IMG/VR virus record: IMGVR_UViG_3300022213_000011
Coordinates: 1 to 45,986 of that record
Length of the DNA stretch: 45,986 nt
Direction: 5' to 3' (one strand)
Source of the DNA: a virus
Part shown: in pieces, positions 31,857-39,225 of the stretch
How positions within the stretch are numbered: the first letter of the stretch is position 1
Layout of the letters: every line of letters starts with the position of its first letter
Position numbers and translations under genes: made by a program
Notes under the pieces: model-generated
Databases searched by the model: none
What the model was told of the DNA's origin: nothing
Seen by the model: the letters and a program-made list of their open reading frames with translations, nothing else

Positions 31857-33886
31857 GACCGACGAGCCTAGCAGTCCGCGGGTTGAAGAGCTGGCGCGAG
31901 CACGAGCTCGAGCTGGCGCCGCTCACCGCTATCAGTGGACCGAACGGCGCCGGGAAGTCGGCGCTCCTCGAGGCCGTCCGCCTCGCGATCCTCGGGCACG
32001 AACCGAGCGTCGGCAAGCAGCTCGCCGACACGCGGAAGCTCGTGAACGAGGAGGTCGGGTGGGCCGAGGTCGGTCTCTCGTTCGACACCGGGTTCGGGAT
32101 CCGCCGGCGCTTCGGCACCTCGAGCGAGACTCAGGTCATGCCGTCGCGCGGCGAGTCGACCGGCCGCGCGTGTCAGGCGCGGATCGACGAGGAGACCGGC
32201 GGTCTCGTGGTCTCGCTCAACATCGGCGACTTCCTCGAGCGCTCCGACGAGCAGCGGCGGGCGTGGTTCTTTGAGCACCTCCCGCGTGAGGCGGCGGTCC
32301 TCGATTGGGCGACGTTCGCCACGTGGACCGACGGCGAGGAGGGCCCGCTCGCCGACGTCGTGCGCAATCTCTGGACCTACTCGGTCCAGGCCGCACCGAA
32401 CGCCGTGATCGGGCTCGGGTCCGCGATCGAGGTGGCGCACCGCCAATTCCTCGAGGGCGACACGCGCCGGCAAGCTCAGGGTAAGGTCGTCGCGCGTGGG
32501 GATGATCTCAGGCGCTCGAGCACCCCGCCCGCGGTGGTCCCGGAAGATGCTCTGCAGGACGCGGAGCAACGCGTGGGAGGACTCAACCAACGGATCGGCG
32601 AGGCGAGGGCGGGCCGGGAGGCGATCGAGGCTATACGGGCACGGGTGAAGCGAGCCGAGGACGAGCTCGGGCGGGCCGAGCGGCAACGCGAGCATACGGA
32701 AGGCGTGCGTCGCGACCTCGAGCGCCAGTTCGAGGAGCTCGGGCCGCCGGTCGAGCTCGACGGGCTCGGGCTTGTCTTAGATGGGCGCGCGGTTCTTGCC
32801 GCGGTGCTCGCCGAGCTCGGCCGCCTCGAGACGGAGCGGACGCAAGCGCAGGAGCGGCTCGCCGCGGCGCGGGCCCACCTCCACGAGCTCCGCGGCCGCG
32901 AGCAAGCGCTCCTGCAGCACGGGGCGTGTCCGTTCGCCGGCCTCGGGTGCACGACCGATACCGAGACGCTCCTCGCCGGAGCTCGGGCCGAGCTCGCGAG
33001 CTCGATCGACGAGGCGCGGGACCGATTCGAGGGCGCGGCCGGGATCGAGGCCGACGTCGTCGAGCAGATTCGGATCCGGACCCGCGAGCGCGGGCGCCTC
33101 GAGGCCTCGGCCGCCGCGGAGCTCGAGCGCTCCCGCCGGCGCGCGGCGCTGGCGTCCGACTTGGCGGCAAAGGACGTCGCGCTCCGCGAGCTCGCCGAGC
33201 GGGCCGAGCTCCACCGTAAGGACCTCGAGCGGGCCCGCCTCGAGGAGTCGGCGCTCGGGGGCGACGACGTGCTCGCAGGCCTCTACCAGGTCCGCGGGGA
33301 CGCCGAGGCCGCGCTCCGCGAGCTCCAAGGGGACCGGGAGCGCCGGGTGCGCTACGAGGCCGAGCAGGAGGCGCACGCGCGCGAGGTGCGCGAGCTCGAG
33401 GCGCTCACGGCCAAGGCCTCCGCGCTGAAAGAGCTCGACGGCAACCTCCGCCGGCTCCGGGCTCACGTCATCCAACGGATGATCGAGCCGCTACACGAGG
33501 CGGCCGACGGGATCCTCCGCTCGATCGACCCGCACAAGCGCTGGCGGTTCGTATTCGAGCGGGAGGGCGACCGGCCGACGATGGACTTCGGGTTCGAGGA
33601 GGACGGCGCGCTCCGGCTCTACGACGCGGCGAGCAAGGGCGAACGCGTCCTGCTCGCCGTCGCGTTCGTCGGCGCGCTCCTGACGGTCCTCGCGCCGCCG
33701 ATGCGCCTCCTCGTGATCGACGATGCCGAGCAGCTCGACCCGGTCCGCCGGCGCCGGCTCATGGAGACACTCGTCGAGCTCCGGCACCTATGGGACGGCG
33801 TGATCCTCGCCGGCGCGTGTCCGCTCGCGGGCGTCGAGGGGTGGGGGGTCGTGCAGCTAGGGCCCGTCGAGGACGTCGCCGCGTGA
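31853..33886 (+). CDS. Rad50/SbcC-like SMC-family ATPase
   Basis: The 677-residue protein starts with SLAVRGLKSWREHELELAPL and Walker A GPNGAGKS (29-36). Two long coiled coils flank a central Cys pair (C359-x6-C366, ACPFAGLGC), a possible zinc-hook equivalent with wider spacing than the usual C-x2-C. The C-terminal head has the signature SKGERVLLAVAF and Walker B RLLVIDDAEQLD. No Mre11/SbcD phosphoesterase gene is nearby; instead a RecB-family nuclease is linked. Likely holds and processes DNA ends during recombination-dependent replication. Confidence 0.85.
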   Translation: MRPTSLAVRGLKSWREHELELAPLTAISGPNGAGKSALLEAVRLAILGHEPSVGKQLADTRKLVNEEVGWAEVGLSFDTGFGIRRRFGTSSETQVMPSRGESTGRACQARIDEETGGLVVSLNIGDFLERSDEQRRAWFFEHLPREAAVLDWATFATWTDGEEGPLADVVRNLWTYSVQAAPNAVIGLGSAIEVAHRQFLEGDTRRQAQGKVVARGDDLRRSSTPPAVVPEDALQDAEQRVGGLNQRIGEARAGREAIEAIRARVKRAEDELGRAERQREHTEGVRRDLERQFEELGPPVELDGLGLVLDGRAVLAAVLAELGRLETERTQAQERLAAARAHLHELRGREQALLQHGACPFAGLGCTTDTETLLAGARAELASSIDEARDRFEGAAGIEADVVEQIRIRTRERGRLEASAAAELERSRRRAALASDLAAKDVALRELAERAELHRKDLERARLEESALGGDDVLAGLYQVRGDAEAALRELQGDRERRVRYEAEQEAHAREVRELEALTAKASALKELDGNLRRLRAHVIQRMIEPLHEAADGILRSIDPHKRWRFVFEREGDRPTMDFGFEEDGALRLYDAASKGERVLLAVAFVGALLTVLAPPMRLLVIDDAEQLDPVRRRRLMETLVELRHLWDGVILAGACPLAGVEGWGVVQLGPVEDVAA

Positions 33887-34170
33887 AGCTCGCGACGGTC
33901 CGCCCGATGAAGCTCAACGGCCGGCCGGGCCTCCTCGTGCGCACGCCGTTCGACGAGGTATTCAACGGGCAACTTCGGGCGATGATCCCGCGCGGGCAGG
34001 TGTGGTTCAACGCGCACGCGAAAGGGTGGTGGGTCGCCGAGGCGCACCGGTCCGTGGTGCTCCACCTCGCGCTTGAGGCGTTCGGCGGCGTCGAGGTCAC
34101 GGACGAGAACGGCGAGACCGTCGCGCACACGGCCGCGGGCGAGCGGCTCCACCAGGAGAAGCTCCTATGA
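33883..34170 (+). CDS. HARP-like small protein
   Basis: A 95-residue protein from GTG 33883 (KLNGRPGLLVRTPFDEVFNG, IPRGQVWFNAHAKGWWVAEA, then LALEAFGGVEV). The pattern of a phenylalanine-containing helix, an (x)W(x)3-A-K-x-W strand pair and a closing helix resembles the HARP domain of SMARCAL1-type annealing helicases and phage helicase N-termini. Here it stands alone, so an accessory role with the adjoining recombination genes is inferred. Confidence 0.5.
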   Translation: MKLATVRPMKLNGRPGLLVRTPFDEVFNGQLRAMIPRGQVWFNAHAKGWWVAEAHRSVVLHLALEAFGGVEVTDENGETVAHTAAGERLHQEKLL

Positions 34171-34559
34171 CGGGCCAACCCACGCTCTTCGACGCACCGG
34201 TGCACCGCGATGCGACCGATACCGAGCTCGAGGCCGCGGCTCGAATCGCGCCGGTTGCGGGAGACCTCCGCCGGCGGGTCCGAGGGCTCGCGCTCGAGCG
34301 CGGCGTCGACGGCGTCACCGGGTGGGAGACAGTCGTGGGCCTCGGCCTCGAGCGTCACGAGACGAGCGTGCGGCCGCGGCTCACCGAGCTCGCGAAGGAC
34401 GGGGCGTTCCGGAAGAGTCGGATCCGCCGGCCGAACGCGCACGGCAACCGCGAGGTGGTCTATATCGCCGTCGAGTATTGGAGCGAGGAGCTCCACAACC
34501 CCGCCCGGGGGGACGGCCGGGATCAACCCCAACCCATAGGAGGACCGGCCAAAGGGTAG
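34167..34559 (+). CDS. Winged-helix-like protein with N-terminal clamp-binding-like motif
   Basis: The 130-residue protein begins TGQPTLFDAPVH, close to the bacterial beta-clamp motif QxxLF. Residues 30-100 read as a winged helix (LRRRVRGLALERGVDGVTGW, SVRPRLTELAKDGAFRKSRI, NREVVYIAVEYW). Such small proteins are frequent in phage replication blocks. The role (loading, regulation) is not known. Confidence 0.58.
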   Translation: MTGQPTLFDAPVHRDATDTELEAAARIAPVAGDLRRRVRGLALERGVDGVTGWETVVGLGLERHETSVRPRLTELAKDGAFRKSRIRRPNAHGNREVVYIAVEYWSEELHNPARGDGRDQPQPIGGPAKG

Positions 34560-34580
34560 ACTCTCAACGCGCCCGAAGTA

Positions 34581-34607
34581 CCCGGGGGAGGCGCCACCTC
34601 CCCCGGG
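34581..34607 (+). other. 11-bp perfect hairpin in a leader region
   Basis: CCCGGGGGAGG (34581-34591) pairs with CCTCCCCCGGG (34597-34607) around CGCCA. It lies 38 bases before ATG 34645, which has an excellent ribosome site (GGAGGTGG, 34633-34640). Without a following T run it may stabilise or regulate the downstream message more than terminate. Confidence 0.55.
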
Positions 34608-34644
34608 CCTCGGCAGGTTCACACGCAACAACGGAGGTGGTTCC

Positions 34645-34992
34645 ATGGTGGCACCTCGACGTCTCACGCTCGGCGAGATCCGCCGGGCAGAGCAGGACCG
34701 GAGTTTCTCGGCCGCGTGCATCGGGTTCGCGGTGGCCGTCGCGCTATGCGCAACGGGCGCGATCGCCTACGCGTACGGCCGAGCGGTTGAGTCAGAGCTC
34801 GCGCTCGACGCGTTCGGGATGGCGAACAACGCGACGGAGCTCCTCCGCGAGTACGTGCCGATCGGCGAGGCCGCGTTGGCGGAGTGTATCTCGGAGAACG
34901 AAGGGTTCCGCGTGTTCCTCGAGGAGGAGCCGGTGTGGGGCGCTCGGGTCCAGGCGATGATGATGGCCGAGGGACCCGGGGCGCCGAGGTGA
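34645..34992 (+). CDS. Single-pass membrane protein
   Basis: A 115-residue protein with a basic N-terminus, one transmembrane helix (ACIGFAVAVALCATGAIAYAY, about 25-45) and a soluble helical remainder. The strong Shine-Dalgarno suggests good expression. Role unknown; superinfection or host-takeover functions are possible for such early membrane proteins, without evidence here. Confidence 0.6.
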   Translation: MVAPRRLTLGEIRRAEQDRSFSAACIGFAVAVALCATGAIAYAYGRAVESELALDAFGMANNATELLREYVPIGEAALAECISENEGFRVFLEEEPVWGARVQAMMMAEGPGAPR

Positions 34993-35195
34993 GAGGCAAG
35001 GCGGTCGTCGTCGTGGCGGTCGCCGGGTTCGTCGCCGGGTTCGTCGCGTTCCCGGTCCTCGCGCTCTACGCGCTGAAACGCGACGAGAGGAGAGGAGACG
35101 AGGCGGAGGGTTGGCACGCGTACGGCGTCGGATCGGATTGCCGGTCCGACATTCACAACCAACGAGAGGCGGAGCGATGCAAGTCGAAAAGGTGA
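34989..35195 (+). CDS. Small membrane protein
   Basis: A 68-residue protein from GTG 34989 (overlaps previous stop): one transmembrane helix VVVVAVAGFVAGFVAFPVLA followed by a charged tail with two Cys (DCRSDIHNQREAERCKSKR). Its end overlaps the start of the next gene by 19 bases. Confidence 0.55.
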   Translation: MRGKAVVVVAVAGFVAGFVAFPVLALYALKRDERRGDEAEGWHAYGVGSDCRSDIHNQREAERCKSKR

Positions 35196-35719
35196 GGTAC
35201 AAAGATGGCGAGGGCGCGGAGCTCGCGTGGTCCGTTCCGAACGGGAGCGACCGCGAGGCGCGCACGCTCGCGTGCGACGACGTGCCGGAGGAGTCGTTCG
35301 TCGCGGCGCTCGAGGCGCTCCGTCCGCTGATCGCGCGGGCGAACGAGCTCCCCGAGGACTACGCCGAGAAGATCACCGTGCACACGGTCTCTGTCGGCCG
35401 CGACCAGCACGGACTCCGGCGGTTGATCGTGTCGGGCACCGTGAGCGTAGGCGCCGGGAAGTACGCGATGTCGACGCCGAACCTCCGCGAGCCGGCGGAG
35501 CTCATCGACGAGGGCGGCCCGTCGCAGCTCACGGCGGACGACCTCGAGCTCGTGGACGTGCTCTGTGCCGAGGTCGCGCGCTACATCAACGGAGCGCGCC
35601 TCAAGGAAGAGCCGGCGAAACCGATCGAGGCCGCGCCGCGGGATCCGTTCGCGGGCGACGCGGAGGAAGAGCAGGACGAGGACGCCGAGCAGCTCGTCGG
35701 CGCCGGCGTGGGGCACTGA
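35177..35719 (+). CDS. Conserved-looking early protein with acidic tail
   Basis: The 180-residue protein has an N-terminal domain of about 140 residues (EKVRYKDGEGAELAWSVPNG, RRLIVSGTVSVGAGKYAMST, LTADDLELVDVLCAEVARYI) and an acidic disordered end (DAEEEQDEDAEQ). Acidic tails are found on phage single-strand binding proteins, and the neighbours are recombination genes, but I see no OB-fold signature. Function open. Confidence 0.6.
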   Translation: MQVEKVRYKDGEGAELAWSVPNGSDREARTLACDDVPEESFVAALEALRPLIARANELPEDYAEKITVHTVSVGRDQHGLRRLIVSGTVSVGAGKYAMSTPNLREPAELIDEGGPSQLTADDLELVDVLCAEVARYINGARLKEEPAKPIEAAPRDPFAGDAEEEQDEDAEQLVGAGVGH

Positions 35720-35721
35720 GC

Positions 35722-36270
35722 GTGCACCGCGTAATCGTCGCGCTGGACCCTTCACTCACGGCCACCGGGGTGTGCGACTCGCGCACCCCGGGCAGGCCTC
35801 ACACGCTCGAGCCACCCGACAAGCTTTCCAGGTTGGCGCGGCTCGCGTGGATCCAGCGGGAGGTCAAGCTCGTCACCGCCGACGCGTGGCTTGTAGTCGT
35901 CGAAGGCTACGCGCACGCGGCGAAGTTCCAGGCGCACCACCTCGGCGAGCTCGGTGGCGTGATCCGGTTGACTCTCTACTCGCTCAGGATCCCGTTCGTC
36001 GACGTCGCGCCGACTGTGCGCGCGAAGATTGCGACGGGCAACGGGGGCGCGTCGAAGGACGAAGTGTTCGCGGCCGCGTTCAAGCGGCTCAACTACGCCG
36101 GGCACTCAAAGGACGAGGCCGACGCGCGCTGGCTCCTCGAGCTCGCGCTCCAACACTACAAGCTTCCCGGGCGTGCGCAGCTCCCGGCGAAAAACCTCGA
36201 GCCGGTCGCGGCGAAGTCGCGGCCGCAATGGCCAACGCTCGAGGAGCTCGACGCGGTGGCGGCAAAGTGA
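35722..36270 (+). CDS. RuvC-like Holliday junction resolvase
   Basis: The 182-residue protein has Asp9 in VALDPSLTATGVC, Glu61 in LVVVEGYAHAA and the closing acidic pair in GHSKDEADARWLL (Asp131, Asp134), the RuvC RNase H-fold catalytic set in order. VDVAPTVRAKIATGNGGASK before the last motif is typical of phage RuvC-like enzymes. It would resolve branched DNA before packaging, in line with the recombination genes upstream. Start GTG 35722 is two bases after the previous stop. Confidence 0.83.
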   Translation: MHRVIVALDPSLTATGVCDSRTPGRPHTLEPPDKLSRLARLAWIQREVKLVTADAWLVVVEGYAHAAKFQAHHLGELGGVIRLTLYSLRIPFVDVAPTVRAKIATGNGGASKDEVFAAAFKRLNYAGHSKDEADARWLLELALQHYKLPGRAQLPAKNLEPVAAKSRPQWPTLEELDAVAAK

Positions 36271-36587
36271 CGGCCGGGCAAATGATCGACGTCGAGTTCT
36301 ACGCCGTCGTCGAGCTGAAAACGCCAGGGTATCCGTGGCGAGGCCTCGCCGTGCCGCGGGTGACAAAAGGGAAGCCGACGATCCCGCGCGGCGCGATCGC
36401 GATCCGCCTCCGGTTGTCCGTGCCGGTCTCGCTCTTCTCGGAGTTCATTCCCGAGGGGACGATCACGCTCCCCGCCGATGCGTCGATCGGGCGCCCGGCG
36501 ATCGAGGTACACGTGCCGGCGGGCCTCGAGGTCACGCCGAACGTGCGCTTGCAGCTTGTCACCTACGAGACGCCGGAGGACTCGTGA
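36267..36587 (+). CDS. Hypothetical protein
   Basis: A 106-residue beta-rich protein from GTG 36267 (GTGA overlap): DVEFYAVVELKTPGYPWRGL, AIAIRLRLSVPVSLFSEFIP, PAIEVHVPAGLEVTPNVRLQ. No family recognised. Confidence 0.6.
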   Translation: MTAGQMIDVEFYAVVELKTPGYPWRGLAVPRVTKGKPTIPRGAIAIRLRLSVPVSLFSEFIPEGTITLPADASIGRPAIEVHVPAGLEVTPNVRLQLVTYETPEDS

Positions 36588-36775
36588 AGCTCGTGAAGCT
36601 CGACCCCGACCAGGTTTGCGCGTGCGGGAAGCCGCGGCCCTCCGGAACGTTCCACCTCGGGTGGGAGAAGTGTCTCACGTGCTCCGGGTTCATCGTTCCC
36701 GAGCGAGGTGAGCGGGAGCGGCTCGCAAGGTCCCGCGATCGCGGGAGCTCGAGCGCCGACTTGTTGGGCAGGTAA
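36584..36775 (+). CDS. Small zinc-ribbon protein
   Basis: A 63-residue protein with CACGKP and CLTCSGF knuckles (C-x-C and C-x2-C, about residues 12-14 and 30-33) and an Arg/Ser-rich tail. GTG 36584 overlaps the previous stop. It ends just before the first regulatory module. Confidence 0.6.
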   Translation: MKLVKLDPDQVCACGKPRPSGTFHLGWEKCLTCSGFIVPERGERERLARSRDRGSSSADLLGR

Positions 36776-36783
36776 CGGGGGCC

Positions 36784-36843
36784 TTGCGCACCCGTGAGCT
36801 ATTCACCATTATACCCTCACGGCCCGGGCAATCCCGCCCGGCC
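36784..36843 (+). promoter_or_regulatory. Regulatory module copy A: promoter, dyad operator, leader hairpin
   Basis: TTGCGC (36784-36789), 17 bases, CATTAT (36807-36812). The spacer holds the dyad GTGA-GCTAT-TCAC (36794-36806). The leader contains a GC-rich hairpin at 36821-36843 (GGCCCGGGC with GCCCGGCC, one bulge). A strong ribosome site precedes ATG 36861. The same arrangement recurs at 37703, 38872 and 39410. Confidence 0.82.
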
Positions 36844-36860
36844 AGAAAGGGGAGGCCAGG

Positions 36861-37184
36861 ATGGCCAGCAAGAACGAGGGGTTCCAGGCGGTGCGCACGA
36901 TGCCTCGGCGGGAGCTGGGGTGGCAGGTCCAGGCGAACGAGCGCCTCGAGCGCTTCACGCGGTTCGCCGCCGAGCTCCTCGAGCCGTTCCCGGATCACAC
37001 GTACGAGCGCCGGCAAGTCATCGCGAGTCTCGCGCGCTACGTGCTCGCGCTCGGGCTCGACGGGGCGTACGACGGGCACACGTTCGAGGACTTCGGCGAG
37101 ATCGTCGAGGACGCACGCGAGCGCGGGCTCATCAGCTCGGACACCTACGACGCGATTTGCCGCTGGCTCGCGGAGGTGGTCTGA
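36861..37184 (+). CDS. Hypothetical early protein under module A
   Basis: A 107-residue helical protein (WQVQANERLERFTRFAAELL, YERRQVIASLARYVLALG, YDAICRWLAEVV) with a strong ribosome site supplied by the repeated module. Not recognised. Two bases after its stop the next gene starts. Confidence 0.65.
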   Translation: MASKNEGFQAVRTMPRRELGWQVQANERLERFTRFAAELLEPFPDHTYERRQVIASLARYVLALGLDGAYDGHTFEDFGEIVEDARERGLISSDTYDAICRWLAEVV

Positions 37185-37186
37185 CC

Positions 37187-37495
37187 ATGGCCATCGCGAA
37201 CGGAACCGAGCAAGTGCTCACCGAGATCGCCGACGGCGTGCTCCTCCTCGCCGGCGTCGAGGTCGACGATCTCCACCGCGCGCGGCTCTACAAGCTCGCC
37301 GGCCTCCTCCTCGAGCTCGCCGCGGAGGAGGCGCTCGAGGGGTCCATCGAGCCGGGCTCGGCGACGCTCTCGCGCGTCGCCGAGGAGCTCCAGGAGGCCT
37401 ACGCGTGCGGCCCTGTCGGCGTGGAATTATGGGAGCGCTTCGAGACTTGGGTCGGCGAGGTGCCGGCGCGCGCGGAGGCCTTGTGGGGTCTCTGA
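37187..37495 (+). CDS. Hypothetical helical protein
   Basis: A 102-residue, Leu/Ala/Glu-rich helical protein (VLTEIADGVLLLAGVEVDDL, YKLAGLLLELAAEEALEGS, VGVELWERFETWVGEVP). ATG 37187 sits in TGACCATGG, the same junction wording as at 39226, suggesting both arose by copying of the module-plus-gene unit. Function unknown. Confidence 0.62.
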   Translation: MAIANGTEQVLTEIADGVLLLAGVEVDDLHRARLYKLAGLLLELAAEEALEGSIEPGSATLSRVAEELQEAYACGPVGVELWERFETWVGEVPARAEALWGL

Positions 37496-37680
37496 CGCGC
37501 GCCGAGCAGGTCGCGCTCCTCGAGCGGCGGATCGCCGAGTCGGGCCTCTCGGCCCGGCGGTTCGCTGTCGAAGTGCTCACGCGCGACGAACGCACGATCC
37601 GCCGGTGGCTCGCCGGCGACCAGATACCGCAGGTCGTTCTCGACTTCCTCGAGGACCCGCAACCCGCCCCGTGGCCGTGA
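37483..37680 (+). CDS. Small HTH regulator
   Basis: A 65-residue protein from GTG 37483, overlapping the previous gene by 13 bases. AEQVALLERRIAESGLSARR and the following FAVEVLTRDERTIRRWLAGD form a Cro/XRE-type helix-turn-helix with a recognition helix DERTIRRWLAG. It lies 23 bases before module B and is a natural candidate to bind the GTGA-N5-TCAC operators; that is inference. Confidence 0.62.
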   Translation: MGSLTRAEQVALLERRIAESGLSARRFAVEVLTRDERTIRRWLAGDQIPQVVLDFLEDPQPAPWP

Positions 37681-37702
37681 CACCCGGGACCCGCCGGGGG
37701 CC

Positions 37703-37762
37703 TTGCGCGCCCGTGATAGATTCACCATCATACCTCCACGGCCCGGGCAATCCCGCCCGGCC
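37703..37762 (+). promoter_or_regulatory. Regulatory module copy B
   Basis: TTGCGC (37703-37708), 17 bases, CATCAT (37726-37731). The dyad here reads GTGA-TAGAT-TCAC (37713-37725), with a changed centre but identical arms to copy A. The leader hairpin (37740-37762) is identical. ATG 37780 follows. Confidence 0.8.
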
Positions 37763-37779
37763 GAACAGAGGGGCAGAAC

Positions 37780-38124
37780 ATGGCGACCTTCCGGATCTAC
37801 TACTCGCGGCCCGAAGCTTTCCGGGACCTTTCGCTCGGGTTCGAGTTCGCGGCGAAGTACGGCGTGACGGTCACGGCGGCGACGCTCGATCGCACGCACG
37901 TCTTTCTCCGCGAGATCGAGGCGGCCGACCTCCACGAGGTCTACCGCGTGTCGCAGGGCGAGATTTGGAGTCCGAACGGCGAGGCGCGCGAGCTCATCCG
38001 CTCCAAGGGCCTCGCGCACACGTCGATGTCCGTCGGCGACGTGATCGTCGACGCGGCCGGCGTCGCGCACATGGTCGAAATGGTGGGCTTTCTTCCCCTC
38101 CCGGCTCGGGAGGGCGCGCTGTGA
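37780..38124 (+). CDS. Conserved phage/plasmid protein of unknown function
   Basis: The 114-residue protein contains THVFLREIEAADLHEVYRVS, QGEIWSPNGEARELIRSKGL and HTSMSVGDVIVDAAG, wording I associate with a widespread uncharacterised family of phages and plasmids. It is likely a small alpha/beta protein. Its GTG/TGA junction couples it to the TGT-like gene, which may indicate joint function. Confidence 0.65.
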   Translation: MATFRIYYSRPEAFRDLSLGFEFAAKYGVTVTAATLDRTHVFLREIEAADLHEVYRVSQGEIWSPNGEARELIRSKGLAHTSMSVGDVIVDAAGVAHMVEMVGFLPLPAREGAL

Positions 38125-38849
38125 TCTACCTCGTCGGCGAAATGTCGAACGGCTCGGCGAAGCTCGCCGACACCTACCCGCGCGGGATCGGCCGGTGCTA
38201 CGTCGAGCGCCCGCTCGAGCCGTTCCCGGGCGAGCCGTGGATCCTCGACAACGGCGTTTTCCGCGCGTGGAACGCCGCGGGCCGCGACCCTTCGATCGAC
38301 TACGCGGACTGCTACGCCGCGTTCGAGGCGCGCCTCGAGAACGTCGCCGAGCTCGTCCGCGAGGACCGCGGGCCTCTGTTCGTCGTCGTGCCGGATCGGC
38401 CCGCGGACCCGTCCTCGTTCTGGACGTCGCTCGCGTGGCTCGACGACTACGAGCAGGAGCGCCAGGAAGAGCTCGATCCGAGCGGGTGGTACCACGGCGC
38501 GCGCATGATCCCGCTTTTCCTCGCGGTGCAGAACGGCATGACGCCGGAGCTCCTCGAGGCGGAGCGGTGCGCCGAGACGGACCGCCCGCTCCTCGAGCGG
38601 GTCGACGGGCTCTTCCTCGGCGGCACGGACGAGTTCAAGGCCGACACGCTCGACGCGTGGCGCGAGCTCGCCGACCGCCACGGCCTCCGGTTGCACTTCG
38701 GCCGGTGCACTCAGAGCAGGATCGCCGCGGCGCTCGAGGCCGGATGCGACTCCGCCGACTCCTCGCACCCGAACCGCCTCGGCGGCGAGCGGTGGGCCCG
38801 GTTCCTCGAGGCCTTCGACGCGGTCCAGGCCGCCAGGTCCGTCGCGTGA
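38121..38849 (+). CDS. TGT/DpdA-like TIM-barrel protein, possible base-exchange enzyme
   Basis: The 242-residue protein shows, in order, motifs matching tRNA-guanine transglycosylases: ILDNGVFRAW (compare DSGGF), LFVVVPDRP, PLFLAVQNGM (compare IVQGG), GLFLGGTDEFK (compare GGL), and LHFGRCTQSRIAAALEAGCD followed by SADSS. Phage DpdA proteins of this superfamily exchange guanine in DNA for a 7-deazaguanine. The protein is shorter than bacterial TGT (about 370). No FolE, QueD, QueE or QueC genes are present, so the base would come from the host. Start GTG 38121 overlaps the upstream stop. Confidence 0.6.
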   Translation: MIYLVGEMSNGSAKLADTYPRGIGRCYVERPLEPFPGEPWILDNGVFRAWNAAGRDPSIDYADCYAAFEARLENVAELVREDRGPLFVVVPDRPADPSSFWTSLAWLDDYEQERQEELDPSGWYHGARMIPLFLAVQNGMTPELLEAERCAETDRPLLERVDGLFLGGTDEFKADTLDAWRELADRHGLRLHFGRCTQSRIAAALEAGCDSADSSHPNRLGGERWARFLEAFDAVQAARSVA

Positions 38850-38871
38850 CGCCGGACGTCCTACTCCCCCC

Positions 38872-38931
38872 TTGCGCGTCCGTGAGCTATTCACCAATAT
38901 ACCCTCACGGCCCGGGCAATCCCGCCCGGCC
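38872..38931 (+). promoter_or_regulatory. Regulatory module copy C
   Basis: TTGCGC (38872-38877), 17 bases, CAATAT (38895-38900). Dyad GTGA-GCTAT-TCAC at 38882-38894 as in copy A; the leader hairpin at 38909-38931 is unchanged. ATG 38948 follows after an AAAAGGG ribosome region. Confidence 0.8.
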
Positions 38932-38947
38932 AGAAAAGGGTGCCACG

Positions 38948-39223
38948 ATGTCGACTTCCCGCTTCGCAGTCACGAACGACGCCGCTTTCATCGCCCGCGT
39001 TTCCAGCTTCAACCGCCGCGCCGAGTCGAAACTCCGCCGCTCGCTCTTCGCCGCGACCAAGGCGAACGCCGGCACGCCGTCGGAGCACTTCCGGTTCACG
39101 TTCGCGCCCGGCGTCGACGCGGCGACGGTCAACGAGCGGCTCGAGCGGCTCGTCGCCGCCGGCGCGGCCGCCCACCAGGTCGAGCTCCCGGGCGAGCTCG
39201 GCGCCGTGGCGGAGGTTCGCTGA
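38948..39223 (+). CDS. Small hypothetical protein under module C
   Basis: A 91-residue protein (NDAAFIARVSSFNRRAESKL, RRSLFAATKANAGTPSEHFR, ATVNERLERLVAAGAAAHQV). Basic N-terminal half, helical C-terminal half. Not recognised. Confidence 0.6.
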   Translation: MSTSRFAVTNDAAFIARVSSFNRRAESKLRRSLFAATKANAGTPSEHFRFTFAPGVDAATVNERLERLVAAGAAAHQVELPGELGAVAEVR

Positions 39224-39225
39224 CC

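Noticed and set aside
35177-35719. Single-strand DNA-binding protein
   Set aside because: The acidic tail is suggestive but no OB-fold pattern or aromatic clamp-binding end is visible; left as unknown.
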